Source of the DNA: Terriglobia bacterium
GTDB lineage: Bacteria; Acidobacteriota; Terriglobia; UBA7540
Direction of reading: 5' to 3'
Length of the DNA stretch: 33,056 bases
NCBI GenBank assembly: GCA_020072655.1
Contig: JAIQGH010000032.1
Span: 1 to 33,056, forward strand
A program made the position numbers and the translations under genes. The notes under the pieces were generated by a model, which was given only the letters and a program-made list of their open reading frames with translations, had not been told where the DNA came from and made no database searches. Shown piece after piece: positions 16,868-25,295 of this stretch; the stretch's first letter is position 1, and every line of letters begins with the position of its first letter.

Positions 16868-17311
16868 TTAGGCTCGACTTTGCGGAGACTTCCGCTGTAG
16901 TCGCCGCCTTCGGAAACGAGTTCGGCGGGTTTGATTGGCTTTAGAGCGGAGTCTGGCATCCATTTTGCGCAGCCGGTCGGCAATAACCTTCATCACCTCG
17001 AGGGCGAAGAACGGGCCCTCCGACACCATGTACTGAAATTCGCCCCGATCGACCGCCACCAGCCGGCAGCGGGTCTTCGCAACCACCGTAGCGCTGCGCG
17101 GTGCGTCATCAATAAGCGCCATCTCACCGAAAATGGAGCCTGGGCCGGCGATTTCCACGGTTGCGGATCCCACGAGGATTTTAAGCTCGCCTTCGATGAC
17201 GATGTACATGGCATCGCCTCGATCTCCTGCCTTGAAGACACATTGCCCAGGAGTGAAGCTCATCGCTTCCCTGTCACGAAACAGATTGAAAAACAATTCG
17301 GCGCCGGTCAT
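16868..17311 (-). CDS. Cyclic nucleotide-binding domain protein without DNA-binding domain
   Basis: A 147-residue protein consisting of one Crp-like cNMP-binding fold: SFTPGQCVFKAGDRGDAMYIVIEGELKI, then the phosphate-binding cassette PGSIFGEMALIDDAPRSATVVA (the GEMALI and PRSATV pattern of true cAMP/cGMP binders), and ADRLRKMDARL as the C-helix. No helix-turn-helix follows. The last ~25 residues are Arg-rich and low complexity (TRRTRFRRRRLQRKSPQSRA), unlike family tails, and an alternative frame is open past this point, so a small frameshift near 16950 is possible. A weak GAGAAGAG lies before the ATG. It may act as a regulatory subunit or second-messenger sensor. Confidence 0.85.
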   Translation of the reverse strand: MTGAELFFNLFRDREAMSFTPGQCVFKAGDRGDAMYIVIEGELKILVGSATVEIAGPGSIFGEMALIDDAPRSATVVAKTRCRLVAVDRGEFQYMVSEGPFFALEVMKVIADRLRKMDARLRSKANQTRRTRFRRRRLQRKSPQSRA

Positions 17312-17554
17312 GTGCTCTTCTCACTCAGCGGGGTTAGTTTCTCGGCTTCCAACGTTCGGATTATACGCCAGCCCCCTCCCGTGATGGACTGCCCATGTGG
17401 TTCGTCAAAGAGGAATTTTCACCCCGGAGGCGCTGACAGGCAGACGAAAGGATTCCAGCCTGGATTTCCATTTTCTGCTTATCCTCGACCGACAATCTAT
17501 CCGAAATTAGTCCGGTGCTGACATGCACGGTCGCAATCGGGGGGAGGTTCGAGC

Positions 17555-19723
17555 TCAGGCGGTTCGGCTTGGCGGTGGATTCACGGATCTTCCGGGGCCG
17601 GCCGGGCGAACGACCTTGAGGATGCGCGCGAGGGCATCAATCGTGTACGGCTTGCCGATAAAGGCTGCGGCTCCTTCCGCCAGGGCTCGCCGCGACTCGC
17701 GGACGCTGCTGTAGCCGGAGGTCACAATGACTCTCGCCTGGGGGCTGAGGGCTTGAAGTGCGTGGAGTGTCTCTGCCCAGCCGTCGCCGGGCATGATCAT
17801 GTCAAGGAGGATGATGTCGATTCTTCCCGTATATGAGGAAGCCACGGCGCGGGCGCGCGCGCCATCTTCGGCGGCGAGGACTTCATAGCCGAGTTCCCGC
17901 GCCGCGTCCGCCGCGAAGGAAAGCATCAGCGGCTCATCGTCCACGACGAGCACGGTTCCCGTCCCGTGCTCCGCCGCGAGCGGAGCTTCCTCGACGGCGG
18001 ATTGCTCGGGCGGCGAAACCACAGGAAGGTGGAGAATAAACTCCGACCCGCGTCCCGGCTGGCTGCGCACGCCGATAAAGCCGCCATGCCGGCTGACGAT
18101 CCCATACACCATCGCCAGTCCGAGGCCCGAGCCTTTTCCAGCCTGCTTAGTTGTAAAAAAGGGCTCGAAGACCCGTTGCAGGACCTCCGGTTCCATTCCT
18201 GCTCCACTGTCCCGAATGACGACCCGCACATAGCGGCCCGGCGGTCCTTGCGCATCGGGAGGCAAAAGTCCGGGCTCGAGAGTCACCGCCGAAGCCTCAA
18301 GGGAGAGCGGCCCACCCTCCCGCATGGCGTCGCGGGCGTTGATGCACAGGTTCAGAATGGCGAGCTCCAATTGTCCGGGGTCTCCCGCCACCCAGGGCAG
18401 TTCGGGCGGCACGCGCGCCTCGACGCGGATGCGACGGTCGAAGGTTTGGGTCACCATGGTAAGCACGGAGCTCAGGACTTTGCCGATTTCGAGCGGCTGC
18501 AGGAGGGGTTTTTCCTGCCGGGAAAACTCCAGCAACTGATGGGTCAGTTCGGCGGCACGATTGGCCGACTGCTCCATCCTGGCGACGGTCTCCTGCATGG
18601 GATCCTCGGGGGTCAGGCGGGTCCTGACCAGGGAAACGTACCCCAGGATGACGCCCAGGAGGTTATTAAAATCATGGGCGACCCCCCCGGCGAGGGTCCC
18701 GAGCGCCTGCATCTTCTGGGCCTGGAAGAGTTGTTCCTGCAAGCGGGCTCGCTCTTCTTCGGCCTGTCGCTGTTCCGCAGTGTCCTGGATGATCAGCAGG
18801 AGATAGGCGGGCTTGCCGGCGGAGTCTCGCACCAGGGATACCATCGTGTTGCACCAGATAGCCTTCCCGGACTTGCGGACGTAGCGTTGATCGAGGGTGA
18901 AGTGGTCCGCCGCTCCCGCGCGCAGGGAGTTGCTGTTCTCCAGGCTTCGGGGACGATCGTCCGGGTGAGTGATATCGAGATAGCTTCTTCCCCGCAGTTC
19001 GCCGGCGTCGTACCCGAGCGCCTGGGTGAGCGCCGTGTTGGTCTCGAAGAACCTCCCCTCCAGGTCGCAAAGCGCCACGCCGAGCGGGCTCTGCTCGAAG
19101 ACCGAACGGAAACGCTGCTCCGAGGCGCGCAGTTTCTTGTAGAGCTCGCTGCGCTCGATCGCCATCGCCGCCTGGCTGGCGAACTGGTCGATGAGCTTTC
19201 GGGTGACCGCACGGATGCCATCGACGTGGGCCGACTGGATGTCGAGGACGCCCACCAGGGTCGAGCCGACGACCAGCGGGACGGCATATTCCGCCTTGGC
19301 GCGTGGGTCCACGGCGAGATAACGAGGGTCCTCGGAGACATCGGCCGCGTACGCGCCCTCCCGCGATCGGGCTGCCCAGGCCACCAGACCGGGCCCGTCC
19401 ATCTGCAGCTTGCGGAAGGGCTCGAGGTTGAGATGCCCGGCCTGGGCGATACAGCGCAGTTCTCCCCGCTCGACGTCAAGCAGATAGATTGCGGCGTTGA
19501 TGAGCCGTATTCGGTCCGTGAGCAGTGCGAGAATCTGGCTCAAGACTTCTTCCGCATCGACGGCCGCGGCCAGCGCCGCATTCACCTCGACCAGCAGGGC
19601 TTGTTGGGTGCTTCGCGCCTTCATGGCCGCTTCGATCGCTTGGTCCGGAATTCCCGCTGCCGGGCTGAACGGCTCGCCCGCTGGGCGAAGATCCGGCTTG
19701 GGTGGCATTCCCGAATCGTGCAT
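17555..19723 (-). CDS. GAF-PAS hybrid sensor histidine kinase with C-terminal receiver domain
   Basis: A soluble 722-residue sensor kinase. Order: GAF domain about 40-195 (LLTDRIRLINAAIYLLD, AEYAVPLVVGSTLVGVLDIQ), PAS about 200-315 (RFRSVFEQSPLGVALCDLEG), HisKA with the phospho-His in GGVAHDFNNLLGVILGY near 347, HATPase with LNLCINARDAM near 464, DSGAGM, EPFFTTK and GSGLGLAMVYG, and a receiver domain from about 590 with acceptor Asp in IDIILLDMIMPG near 637 and a conserved GKPY. The H-box (HDFNN) is of the type common in PAS hybrid kinases. No membrane segment is present, so it senses a cytoplasmic ligand or redox state. The start is uncertain: I chose ATG 19721-19723; ATGs at 19795 and 19708 are alternatives and none has a strong ribosome site. 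Confidence 0.93.
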   Translation of the reverse strand: MHDSGMPPKPDLRPAGEPFSPAAGIPDQAIEAAMKARSTQQALLVEVNAALAAAVDAEEVLSQILALLTDRIRLINAAIYLLDVERGELRCIAQAGHLNLEPFRKLQMDGPGLVAWAARSREGAYAADVSEDPRYLAVDPRAKAEYAVPLVVGSTLVGVLDIQSAHVDGIRAVTRKLIDQFASQAAMAIERSELYKKLRASEQRFRSVFEQSPLGVALCDLEGRFFETNTALTQALGYDAGELRGRSYLDITHPDDRPRSLENSNSLRAGAADHFTLDQRYVRKSGKAIWCNTMVSLVRDSAGKPAYLLLIIQDTAEQRQAEEERARLQEQLFQAQKMQALGTLAGGVAHDFNNLLGVILGYVSLVRTRLTPEDPMQETVARMEQSANRAAELTHQLLEFSRQEKPLLQPLEIGKVLSSVLTMVTQTFDRRIRVEARVPPELPWVAGDPGQLELAILNLCINARDAMREGGPLSLEASAVTLEPGLLPPDAQGPPGRYVRVVIRDSGAGMEPEVLQRVFEPFFTTKQAGKGSGLGLAMVYGIVSRHGGFIGVRSQPGRGSEFILHLPVVSPPEQSAVEEAPLAAEHGTGTVLVVDDEPLMLSFAADAARELGYEVLAAEDGARARAVASSYTGRIDIILLDMIMPGDGWAETLHALQALSPQARVIVTSGYSSVRESRRALAEGAAAFIGKPYTIDALARILKVVRPAGPGRSVNPPPSRTA

Positions 19724-19971
19724 AGGTCCCGAGGGCGAAGGTCGGCGCCGCTCGTTCCGATCAGGCGGCCCTACACAACCCCCCCGATACGCCATCGGCA
19801 GATTGAAGGATTTAGTTGAGAGAATCAGCGCCCAGCGCAAATCGCATTGACCAGCCCCCGGCTCGTCCACGACCAAAGCCGTAACCCTTGGCCAAACGAG
19901 GTCTGCGTTATGGGGTCTTTGACATCTCCCGCAGCCCGGGAGTACCGTTGACTCAACTTGCGGAGGACTTC

Positions 19972-20364
19972 ATGCGTCAATCGTTGTGCGGGATCCTGGC
20001 GGTCGCCTTTCTTGCTGTAGCATGCCGCAAAGGCGAGGTGGCATCGCGAGACGCCATCCGGGAGGCCATCCAGGCTCACCTCCAGCAGCAACAAAACCTC
20101 GTGGTGTCCAATGTGGACCTCGAGCTTCGGGATGTGAAGTTCTCCGGCGAGACCGCCACGGCCCAAGTCCAGTTTCGAAGCCGGCAATCTCCCAACCTGG
20201 TGGTCGGGGTCAACTACCAGCTTCGGCGCGTTGCGGGTCGCTGGAAGGTCGAGTCGAGCTCGCTCATGAACGGGATGGGAATGGGGCCGCACGGGGGGTC
20301 GGGCGGCCCCGCCACGGCTCCCACGGCTACCTCTGCGGAAACGCCTCTCCAGCCGAGCCATTGA
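19972..20364 (+). CDS. Small lipoprotein, hypothetical
   Basis: 130 residues with a lipoprotein-type signal (MRQSLCGILAVAFLAVAC, Cys18 as the lipidation site). The mature domain (about 25-105) alternates helix and strand: EVASRDAIREAIQAHLQQQQ, NVDLELRDVKFSGETATAQV, VNYQLRRVAGRWKVESSS. This is the look of a small NTF2- or PepSY-like fold. The tail is Gly/Pro/Thr-rich and probably disordered. GGAGG five bases before the ATG defines the start; the same frame is open from 19888 but lacks a signal there. It diverges from the hybrid kinase. Exact function unknown. Confidence 0.75.
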   Translation: MRQSLCGILAVAFLAVACRKGEVASRDAIREAIQAHLQQQQNLVVSNVDLELRDVKFSGETATAQVQFRSRQSPNLVVGVNYQLRRVAGRWKVESSSLMNGMGMGPHGGSGGPATAPTATSAETPLQPSH

Positions 20365-20511
20365 GGAAGGCAGAAGGCAACACTCAGTGGTCACGGATCA
20401 GAAAATAGGTGTGCGCTCGCAGCGTGACGTGCCAGAGCTGTTGGCCCTTGCAGCCCGCGATAATCGTCCAGTTGGAATTCGTCAGGGCTTACGACCCCAG
20501 TGCCACGGTTT

Positions 20512-20601
20512 GGTAGTGTCCTAATTTGAATGTAGCGGCGCCCTTTAGGGCGGCAAATGCCGGGCTGAAGCCCGGCGCTACGTTCCAAACCAGGACACTG
20601 C
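20512..20601. mobile_element. MITE-like element with terminal inverted repeats and 9-bp target duplication
   Basis: The left end GTAGTGTCCTAATTTG and the right end (read inward on the other strand) GCAGTGTCCTGGTTTG match at 13 of 16 positions. The sequence CCACGGTTT occurs exactly at both borders, 20503-20511 and 20602-20610, as expected of a target-site duplication. The interior has two hairpins (GCCC/GGGC around TTTA; GCCGGGCT with AGCCCGGC) between GTAGCG and CGCTAC. At 90 bases it has no coding capacity, so a transposase elsewhere would be needed. Confidence 0.75.
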
Positions 20602-20618
20602 CCACGGTTTCTTCATTT

Positions 20619-20646
20619 TGACTTCTGACTCCTGTCTTCTGACTTC
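20619..20646. repeat. Heptamer tandem repeat (TGACTTC), 4 units
   Basis: Four 7-base units in a row: TGACTTC, TGACTCC, TGTCTTC, TGACTTC. It lies just downstream of the lipoprotein stop at 20658. The complementary unit (GAAGTCA) recurs at about 22355-22366. Confidence 0.7.
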
Positions 20647-20657
20647 CTCTTTGCCGG

Positions 20658-21548
20658 TCACATGTTCTTCCGGGCCGACTTGATATCGTCCTGAAGCTTC
20701 TTCAAAGACTTCTCAGCGGTCTTGTCGGGATTTTCCTTCAGAAAAGCCTGGGCGGCTTTCGCGGCCGCATCCGCTTCATCCAGCATTGTCCGGGACTTCT
20801 GAGGATCGTGGATATGTTTTTTGTCGAAGATGCTCTCGCCCACCAGAAGCTGCTGGCCCAAATAGATGGCGAAGTTCCCTCCATTCAGCTTGACCGGTCC
20901 AGCCCCCAGCGCGGCGCGCGCCTTCGGCCGGTCGCCGCCGACAATCTCCGCGAGCGCATCCTCGATGCCTTGAAACTGCGCGTGGCGGGCGAGGGCTTCC
21001 TGGTCTTCGGGCTCAACCCAGGCCCCTTCCTCGACCCGCGCCAGTTCCGGGGGTGCCTTCGCCTCCTCGCGGGTCGGATAGGGCGCCTCGAGTGTCACTT
21101 CTTTCGGGATGGGGCCCGCTTGCGTAATCCGGTGGGCCACGGCTGCAAGCGCGAGAGCGAGCTGCGAGGCAACCTGGAGATTGTCATGACGCAAGCTCAG
21201 ATAGGCGCTCTTGGCGCGCGGGGTCTTGTTGGCGTCTGAGCCTTTTTGATAGGCATCCGCCAACTGCCTATCGGCCTTGATGAAACCGCCATAAACGACA
21301 ACCTGCAGGACTTGCGCCCGCGCCGTGAAGGCGTTGGGCGGCGAGGCCGTGGACGGCCCCTCGCAAAATTCCAGAGTGCGGTCGAACCGGCCGCGCTTGA
21401 AAGAGTCCTTGGCGCTGTCAAATTCGTAGGCAACGCCTGTAGGCTTCGGCTGCGGCGGAGCACAGCTCAAGGCCAGAGCTAGCACGATCACGAGAATACC
21501 CAGCCCGCCTGCGGCGGGTCGAATGACAGGAACTTGAGGTGGAAACAT
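20658..21548 (-). CDS. Helical (TPR-like) lipoprotein, hypothetical
   Basis: 296 residues. A signal with a good lipobox (LGILVIVLALALSC, Cys about 29) is followed by an almost wholly helical domain. It opens with YEFDSAKDSFKRGRFDRTLEFCEG, similar to a TPR start, followed by LRHDNLQVASQLALALAAVAHRI. The C-terminus is Lys/Asp/Ala-rich (DEADAAAKAAQAFLKENPDK, SLKKLQDDIKSARKNM). GGGAGGAG before ATG 21546-21548 fixes the start; the longer frame to 21644 has no signal. It probably sits on the outer membrane as a scaffold. I do not recognise a named family. Confidence 0.75.
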   Translation of the reverse strand: MFPPQVPVIRPAAGGLGILVIVLALALSCAPPQPKPTGVAYEFDSAKDSFKRGRFDRTLEFCEGPSTASPPNAFTARAQVLQVVVYGGFIKADRQLADAYQKGSDANKTPRAKSAYLSLRHDNLQVASQLALALAAVAHRITQAGPIPKEVTLEAPYPTREEAKAPPELARVEEGAWVEPEDQEALARHAQFQGIEDALAEIVGGDRPKARAALGAGPVKLNGGNFAIYLGQQLLVGESIFDKKHIHDPQKSRTMLDEADAAAKAAQAFLKENPDKTAEKSLKKLQDDIKSARKNM

Positions 21549-21924
21549 GATGACTCCTCCCGCGAGGTCTCGATGCGGCGCTAGGTGTGACCCCGATGAA
21601 GCCCGTCGGGGCCGGGCAGGCAAAAGGTGTTCTGTCTCGCCCACGCCGCGGCGCGACCGCCCTGCCGCCCTCGTCCCAAGACTTTTCGAGGAGAAGTCCG
21701 GCTGAGCCGGTCAGCTTGGCGGCTCACTATATGCCAACGGGCTGGCGTTTTCAACGTGGTCAACCAGGATTGACAACCCCGGCGCGCAATGGTAGCTTGC
21801 GTGTGCTGGTGCCGTTCCATAACATTCGACTCCGTTACCCGAGCCGCGATCTCTCCCGTCTGGTTGAGGTCGCTGGTCTCAGGAATTGAGCCAAGTAGCT
21901 GGAACAGGACCGGCTGGTTCTTTG
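21549..21924. other. Intergenic region between divergent genes
   Basis: About 375 bases. It holds a small hairpin (CCGGCT, G, AGCCGG at 21698-21710) and the likely promoter of the cobalamin-controlled gene. I see no gene. Confidence 0.4.
21770..21798 (+). promoter_or_regulatory. Candidate promoter for the riboswitch-TonB receptor transcript
   Basis: A consensus TTGACA (21770-21775), a 17-base spacer and TAGCTT (21793-21798). It lies about 130 bases before the riboswitch aptamer, on the same strand. The -10 match is only partial. Confidence 0.4.
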
Positions 21925-22122
21925 AAAACCTTGGTTCCCGTGGTGCCCCGACCCGATCGGGGAAAAAGGAAAGGCCGTGCAAATCGGCTGCGGTCCCGCC
22001 ACTGTGATCGGCGAGCCGCCTCCTCCTGAGGCCTAAGGCCAGCCACTGGTCCGACGCGTCGGACTGGGAAGGCTGAGGATGCGGCAACGACCCGAAAGCC
22101 AGGAAACCTGCCCGGGAACTTG
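21925..22122 (+). ncRNA. Cobalamin (adenosylcobalamin/B12) riboswitch
   Basis: The aptamer core is recognisable. An early GGTTCCCGTGGTGCC is followed by GGAAAAAGGAA, then GGTCCCGCCACTGTGA, later CTGGGAAGGC, and finally the B12 box AAAGCCAGGAAACCTGCC at about 22095-22112. Length (about 200 bases) and order fit the family. It lies in the leader of a TonB-dependent receptor gene on the same strand and is followed by an intrinsic terminator, so cobalamin should switch the receptor off by premature termination. Confidence 0.95.
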
Positions 22123-22168
22123 CACTTAGACCCGCTCTTCGACGGAAAGAGTCCTGGGGTGACGTACC

Positions 22169-22209
22169 GAGGCCTTCCGGTTCCGCATCGAGGAATTGGG
22201 AGGCTTTTT
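22169..22209 (+). terminator. Rho-independent terminator, riboswitch expression platform
   Basis: The arms are GAGGCCTTCCGGTTCC and GGAATTGGGAGGCTTT. They pair over 16 positions (some G-U) around the 7-base loop GCATCGA. The 3' arm runs into TTTTTCGTTTT. It starts 57 bases after the B12 box and 330 bases before the receptor start, as expected for a riboswitch-controlled terminator. Confidence 0.8.
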
Positions 22210-22291
22210 CGTTTTCGCTGTCCCGCCTCGGAGCTCTTTCCGCCAGCGTCCCTCGTCGCGAGAACGGGGAGAAGGAGCTCCGTGTGAGGAA

Positions 22292-22319
22292 GTCAAAAGT
22301 CGAAAGTCGAAGGTCGAAA
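22292..22319. repeat. Heptamer tandem repeat (GTCGAAA), 4 units
   Basis: Units GTCAAAA, GTCGAAA, GTCGAAG, GTCGAAA lie end to end in the leader of the TonB receptor gene. The surrounding 22210-22485 is otherwise featureless, with related pieces such as GTCAGAAGTCAG. Confidence 0.7.
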
Positions 22320-22485
22320 GCAAGCAGCAGGCAGCCGGCCGCCGGCAGCCGAGGGGTCAGAAGTCAGCTCCGATTTGCGGTCCGATGGGTGGCATCGGAC
22401 CATCGGACTCCAGAAATCAGAGAGTCAGGAGCTAGAAGCGAGACAACGGACCCTGAACTTCGGGCCGCCGATTGCGGTCGCTTCC

Positions 22486-22520
22486 AATCCAAAATCCAAA
22501 ATCCCAAATCCAAAATCGAA
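22486..22520. repeat. Heptamer tandem repeat (AATCCAA), 5 units
   Basis: Units AATCCAA, AATCCAA, AATCCCA, AATCCAA, AATCGAA lie end to end, 18 bases before the receptor start codon. Confidence 0.75.
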
Positions 22521-22533
22521 AACCCCGAACCCC

Positions 22534-22554
22534 CCCCGATGAAATCCATCGGGG
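22534..22554 (+). promoter_or_regulatory. Hairpin enclosing the predicted start codon of the TonB receptor
   Basis: CCCCGATG (22534-22541) pairs perfectly with CATCGGGG (22547-22554) across a 5-base loop. The start ATG (22539-22541) forms part of the 5' arm. It could limit translation, or be chance in a C-rich leader. Confidence 0.4.
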
Positions 22555-24815
22555 CGAACTCCGAAGCCCGGGTATGTCTCACCAGACTTCTAAAGATCAC
22601 GCCCGCGATTGCCGCCCTGGCGCTGCTGCTGACAGCGGGCACTTGGAGCGCGCGCGCTGCGACGATCGAAGGGACAGTTTTCGACCCGAGCGGAAAGCCG
22701 GTGCCGAGCGCGCGGGTCAATCTGCTGGCTCGGCTCACGCCCGTGGCAGAGCGCCGGAGCGACGCGCAAGGGCACTTCCGTTTCGAGAACCTGTCGGCGG
22801 GCGCCTACCGATTGGTGGCCGACGTCCCGGGGTTCGCAGCTTCGGCAGTTTCAGTGGATCTCGCCGCTGACGAGACGCGATCAGCGGACCTGCGTCTCGC
22901 CCTGAGCGCTGTCGAGGAGCACGTTGTCGTGTCGGCCAGCCTGGGAGGCGCGCTGGCGCCGCAAGTTGGCTCGTCATTGAGCGTGCTCGCGCAGAAGGAT
23001 ATCGAGGAGCGCGGCGCGCAGTCCGTTCTGGAAGTCTTGCGCGATGTGCCCGGCGTGGCTGTGGCCGAAGCGGGCCGCCGTGGGGGGGCGACCGGCGTCT
23101 TCATTCGGGGTGGGAATTCCAACTACAACCTGGTGATGGTTGACGGCGTCCAGGTCAACCAGTTCGGCGGGGACTTCGACTTTGCGCCGCTGCCTGCCGA
23201 GGGCGTTGACCGCGTGGAAATCGTCCGCGGGCCCGAGAGTGCCCTCTACGGCTCAAACGCGGTTACGGGCGTCATTAACATTGTGACTCACCGCGGCCAG
23301 GGACCGCCGCATTTTACGGTGCTCGGCGAGGGCGGCAGCTTTACGACGCGACGCTTTGCGACGGGGGGAAGCGGCCTCACGCGCGGCCTGAGCTGGGCTT
23401 ATGACCTCTCGCGGCTGGACACCGGAGGCGTCGTCCCCAATGATGGCTTCCGAGACCAGAGCGCTTTCCTCAATCTCGGCTACTCGCGCAGCCTGCGGCG
23501 GCAATTGAACTTTCATTTCTTCGGCAACGCCAATGACGCGGGCGCGCCAGGCCCCTTCGGGTCCGACCCCCTGGGCGTTTTCCCCGGCATCGATCGCACC
23601 TCATACAACAAGCAGAACCTCTTCGGTTACCAGGGGACTTACATTGAGCAATTTAGCCCACGTTTGCGACAGGTGACGAGCGCGAGCGTCGCGAGCAACG
23701 ACTACTACTTCCACACGTCCTTTGGCGATTCGTATTCTGACAACCTGCGCGGAGTGCTGAACACGCGGAGTGAGCTGACGGTGTCGAGCCAGGATTTCCT
23801 CGTCTTCGGTTTCGAGTACAACCGCGAGCAGGTGAAGAACACCTATATCGCCGACGCCCGCAACACGCCATTCCTGCTGCCGCGGACAAGCTTTGCCTAC
23901 TTCGCGGAAAACCGCTGGAATCCTTCGCGGCGCTGGGTAGTGATCACCGGCGTCCGCCTGGACGACATTCGAACCCACCAGCTCCCGCCGGATGCCTTCG
24001 GGTCGCGCCCGCTGCTCCCCGCGCAGTCAGTAGCGAAGGCAAATCCCCGCCTCTCCGCCACCTATCTCGCGCGAGAGGCTTCGGCGATGAGCGGCTTTGG
24101 CGCGACGCGACTGCATGGGTCCTTCGGCACGGGCATTCGCGCCCCCAGTGGCTTCGAGCTGGCTTTTACCAACAACCCGCGCTTGAAACCGGAAAAGAGT
24201 CTCAGCTTCGATACCGGCGTCGAGCAACGTTTCCTCGCGGACCGCGTGGTTCTCGACGCCACCTACTTCTACAACCGCTTCAAGGATCAGATCGTCGTCC
24301 TGGGCAGCTCCCTCAGCAACCTGAGCAGCTTCACCTCTGCTAATCTCGCCAACGCGCGCGCCCGCGGATTGGAAACGTCCGTGCGCGTTCGGCCCGCGCG
24401 GTCGCTGGATCTTTCGGCCAATTACACGCGACTCGACTCAGCGATCCTGGCCCTCGACGGGACCACCCTCGCGCCATCGCCCTTTGCAGTTGGCCAGCCG
24501 TTGACGCGTCGGCCTCGCAACTCCGGCAGCTTCAACGCCACCTGGTATCACGGCCGGCTGATGCTGAACCTGAACGGCTATTGGCGGACTCGCGTGCTCG
24601 ACGTGGAACCGAATTACGGCGCCTTCGGTGGACTGTTTCCGAACCCTGGCTACTTCCTCGCGAACAGCGGCTTCGCCTACCGGCTTCCGCGGGGAGTCGA
24701 GGTGTATGGCCGACTCAACAATTCTCTGAACCGCAAATACGAGGAGGCCCTGGGCTTTCCGGCCCTGCACTTGAATTTCCTCGCCGGCATGAGGTTCACC
24801 TTTCCAGCCCAATAA
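22539..24815 (+). CDS. TonB-dependent outer-membrane receptor, probably for cobalamin (BtuB-like)
   Basis: 758 residues. Signal peptide to about 46 (AIAALALLLTAGTWSARA). An N-terminal carboxypeptidase-regulatory-like domain at about 47-125 (IEGTVFDPSGKPVPSARVNL) is a common addition in Acidobacteria. The plug, about 140-250, has VLEVLRDVPGVAV, RGGNSNYNLVMVDGVQVN, VEIVRGPESALYGSNAVTGV and INIV. A 22-strand barrel follows, with the typical end FLAGMRFTFPAQ (aromatic near the C-terminus) and the conserved GFGATRLHGSFGTGIRAPSG and LKPEKSLSFDTGVEQRF segments. The cobalamin riboswitch upstream is the reason to propose a corrinoid ligand; no BtuFCD genes are present here. The start is the only plausible ATG before the signal peptide but has no ribosome site. 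Confidence 0.9.
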   Translation: MKSIGANSEARVCLTRLLKITPAIAALALLLTAGTWSARAATIEGTVFDPSGKPVPSARVNLLARLTPVAERRSDAQGHFRFENLSAGAYRLVADVPGFAASAVSVDLAADETRSADLRLALSAVEEHVVVSASLGGALAPQVGSSLSVLAQKDIEERGAQSVLEVLRDVPGVAVAEAGRRGGATGVFIRGGNSNYNLVMVDGVQVNQFGGDFDFAPLPAEGVDRVEIVRGPESALYGSNAVTGVINIVTHRGQGPPHFTVLGEGGSFTTRRFATGGSGLTRGLSWAYDLSRLDTGGVVPNDGFRDQSAFLNLGYSRSLRRQLNFHFFGNANDAGAPGPFGSDPLGVFPGIDRTSYNKQNLFGYQGTYIEQFSPRLRQVTSASVASNDYYFHTSFGDSYSDNLRGVLNTRSELTVSSQDFLVFGFEYNREQVKNTYIADARNTPFLLPRTSFAYFAENRWNPSRRWVVITGVRLDDIRTHQLPPDAFGSRPLLPAQSVAKANPRLSATYLAREASAMSGFGATRLHGSFGTGIRAPSGFELAFTNNPRLKPEKSLSFDTGVEQRFLADRVVLDATYFYNRFKDQIVVLGSSLSNLSSFTSANLANARARGLETSVRVRPARSLDLSANYTRLDSAILALDGTTLAPSPFAVGQPLTRRPRNSGSFNATWYHGRLMLNLNGYWRTRVLDVEPNYGAFGGLFPNPGYFLANSGFAYRLPRGVEVYGRLNNSLNRKYEEALGFPALHLNFLAGMRFTFPAQ

Positions 24816-24894
24816 TTCTGGGCGCACGCGGACCGGGCCAAGGAAGCTTGAGAGCCCCCGAAGGCGAACCACACAGTGCCGATTTTCGTTGGTT

Positions 24895-25134
24895 CTAGAT
24901 CAGGCTGTCTTCTTTGCGGTGGGCACGCCAGCAATAGAGCTGCTCGACAGCAACTGAGAGCACGCAGATTCCGCCGGCAATCGAAACGCTGCTTTCGACC
25001 AACTCCTCGACAATATCCTGATTCTCCCGCAGAAGCGCATGGATTTGGGCGGCCAGCACAATGCCGTGCCCCAGAACCCACAGCCCGATGAAGGCGGCCA
25101 AGACCAGGGCGATAAGGCGCAGGGCGGTCTTCAT
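24895..25134 (-). CDS. Small two-helix membrane protein, hypothetical
   Basis: 79 residues. A first hydrophobic helix (residues 5-30, LRLIALVLAAFIGLWVLGHG) is followed by a short polar loop (LLRENQDIVEELVES) and a second helix (VSIAGGICVLSVAVEQLYCW), then a basic tail. It lies 161 bases downstream of the 158-residue gene and on the same strand. It could be the last member of the 26.8-24.9 kb group or an independent gene. The ribosome site is weak. Function unknown. Confidence 0.5.
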   Translation of the reverse strand: MKTALRLIALVLAAFIGLWVLGHGIVLAAQIHALLRENQDIVEELVESSVSIAGGICVLSVAVEQLYCWRAHRKEDSLI

Positions 25135-25295
25135 AATCGGTGGACGACCTCGAATCCGCGCAATGGCGGGAAACCGAAGGCGCTTGTTTCATACACCCGC
25201 GAAGATGCAATGTCAATCGCGGTAGGGACAGGCGCCTTCAACCGGTCCACAGGGGCGTCAAGCGGGGCACCCCGACTCATCGGCCTGGAATTGAA

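Noticed and set aside
16711-16983. Minus-strand 90-residue frame as a separate gene
   Set aside because: It overlaps the end of the cyclic-nucleotide-binding gene and matches nothing. It might be its frameshifted tail but this cannot be supported.
17966-19819. 617-residue open frame on the plus strand
   Set aside because: It is the antisense shadow of the hybrid histidine kinase; no domain, no ribosome site, and Arg/Gly/His-rich composition.
22292-22520. Possible CRISPR-like array
   Set aside because: The repeats are 7 bases, directly adjacent and without spacers.
22284-22538. N-terminal extension of the TonB receptor frame
   Set aside because: It would translate the heptamer repeats into basic, low-complexity sequence ahead of the signal peptide. 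The ATG at 22539 is preferred.
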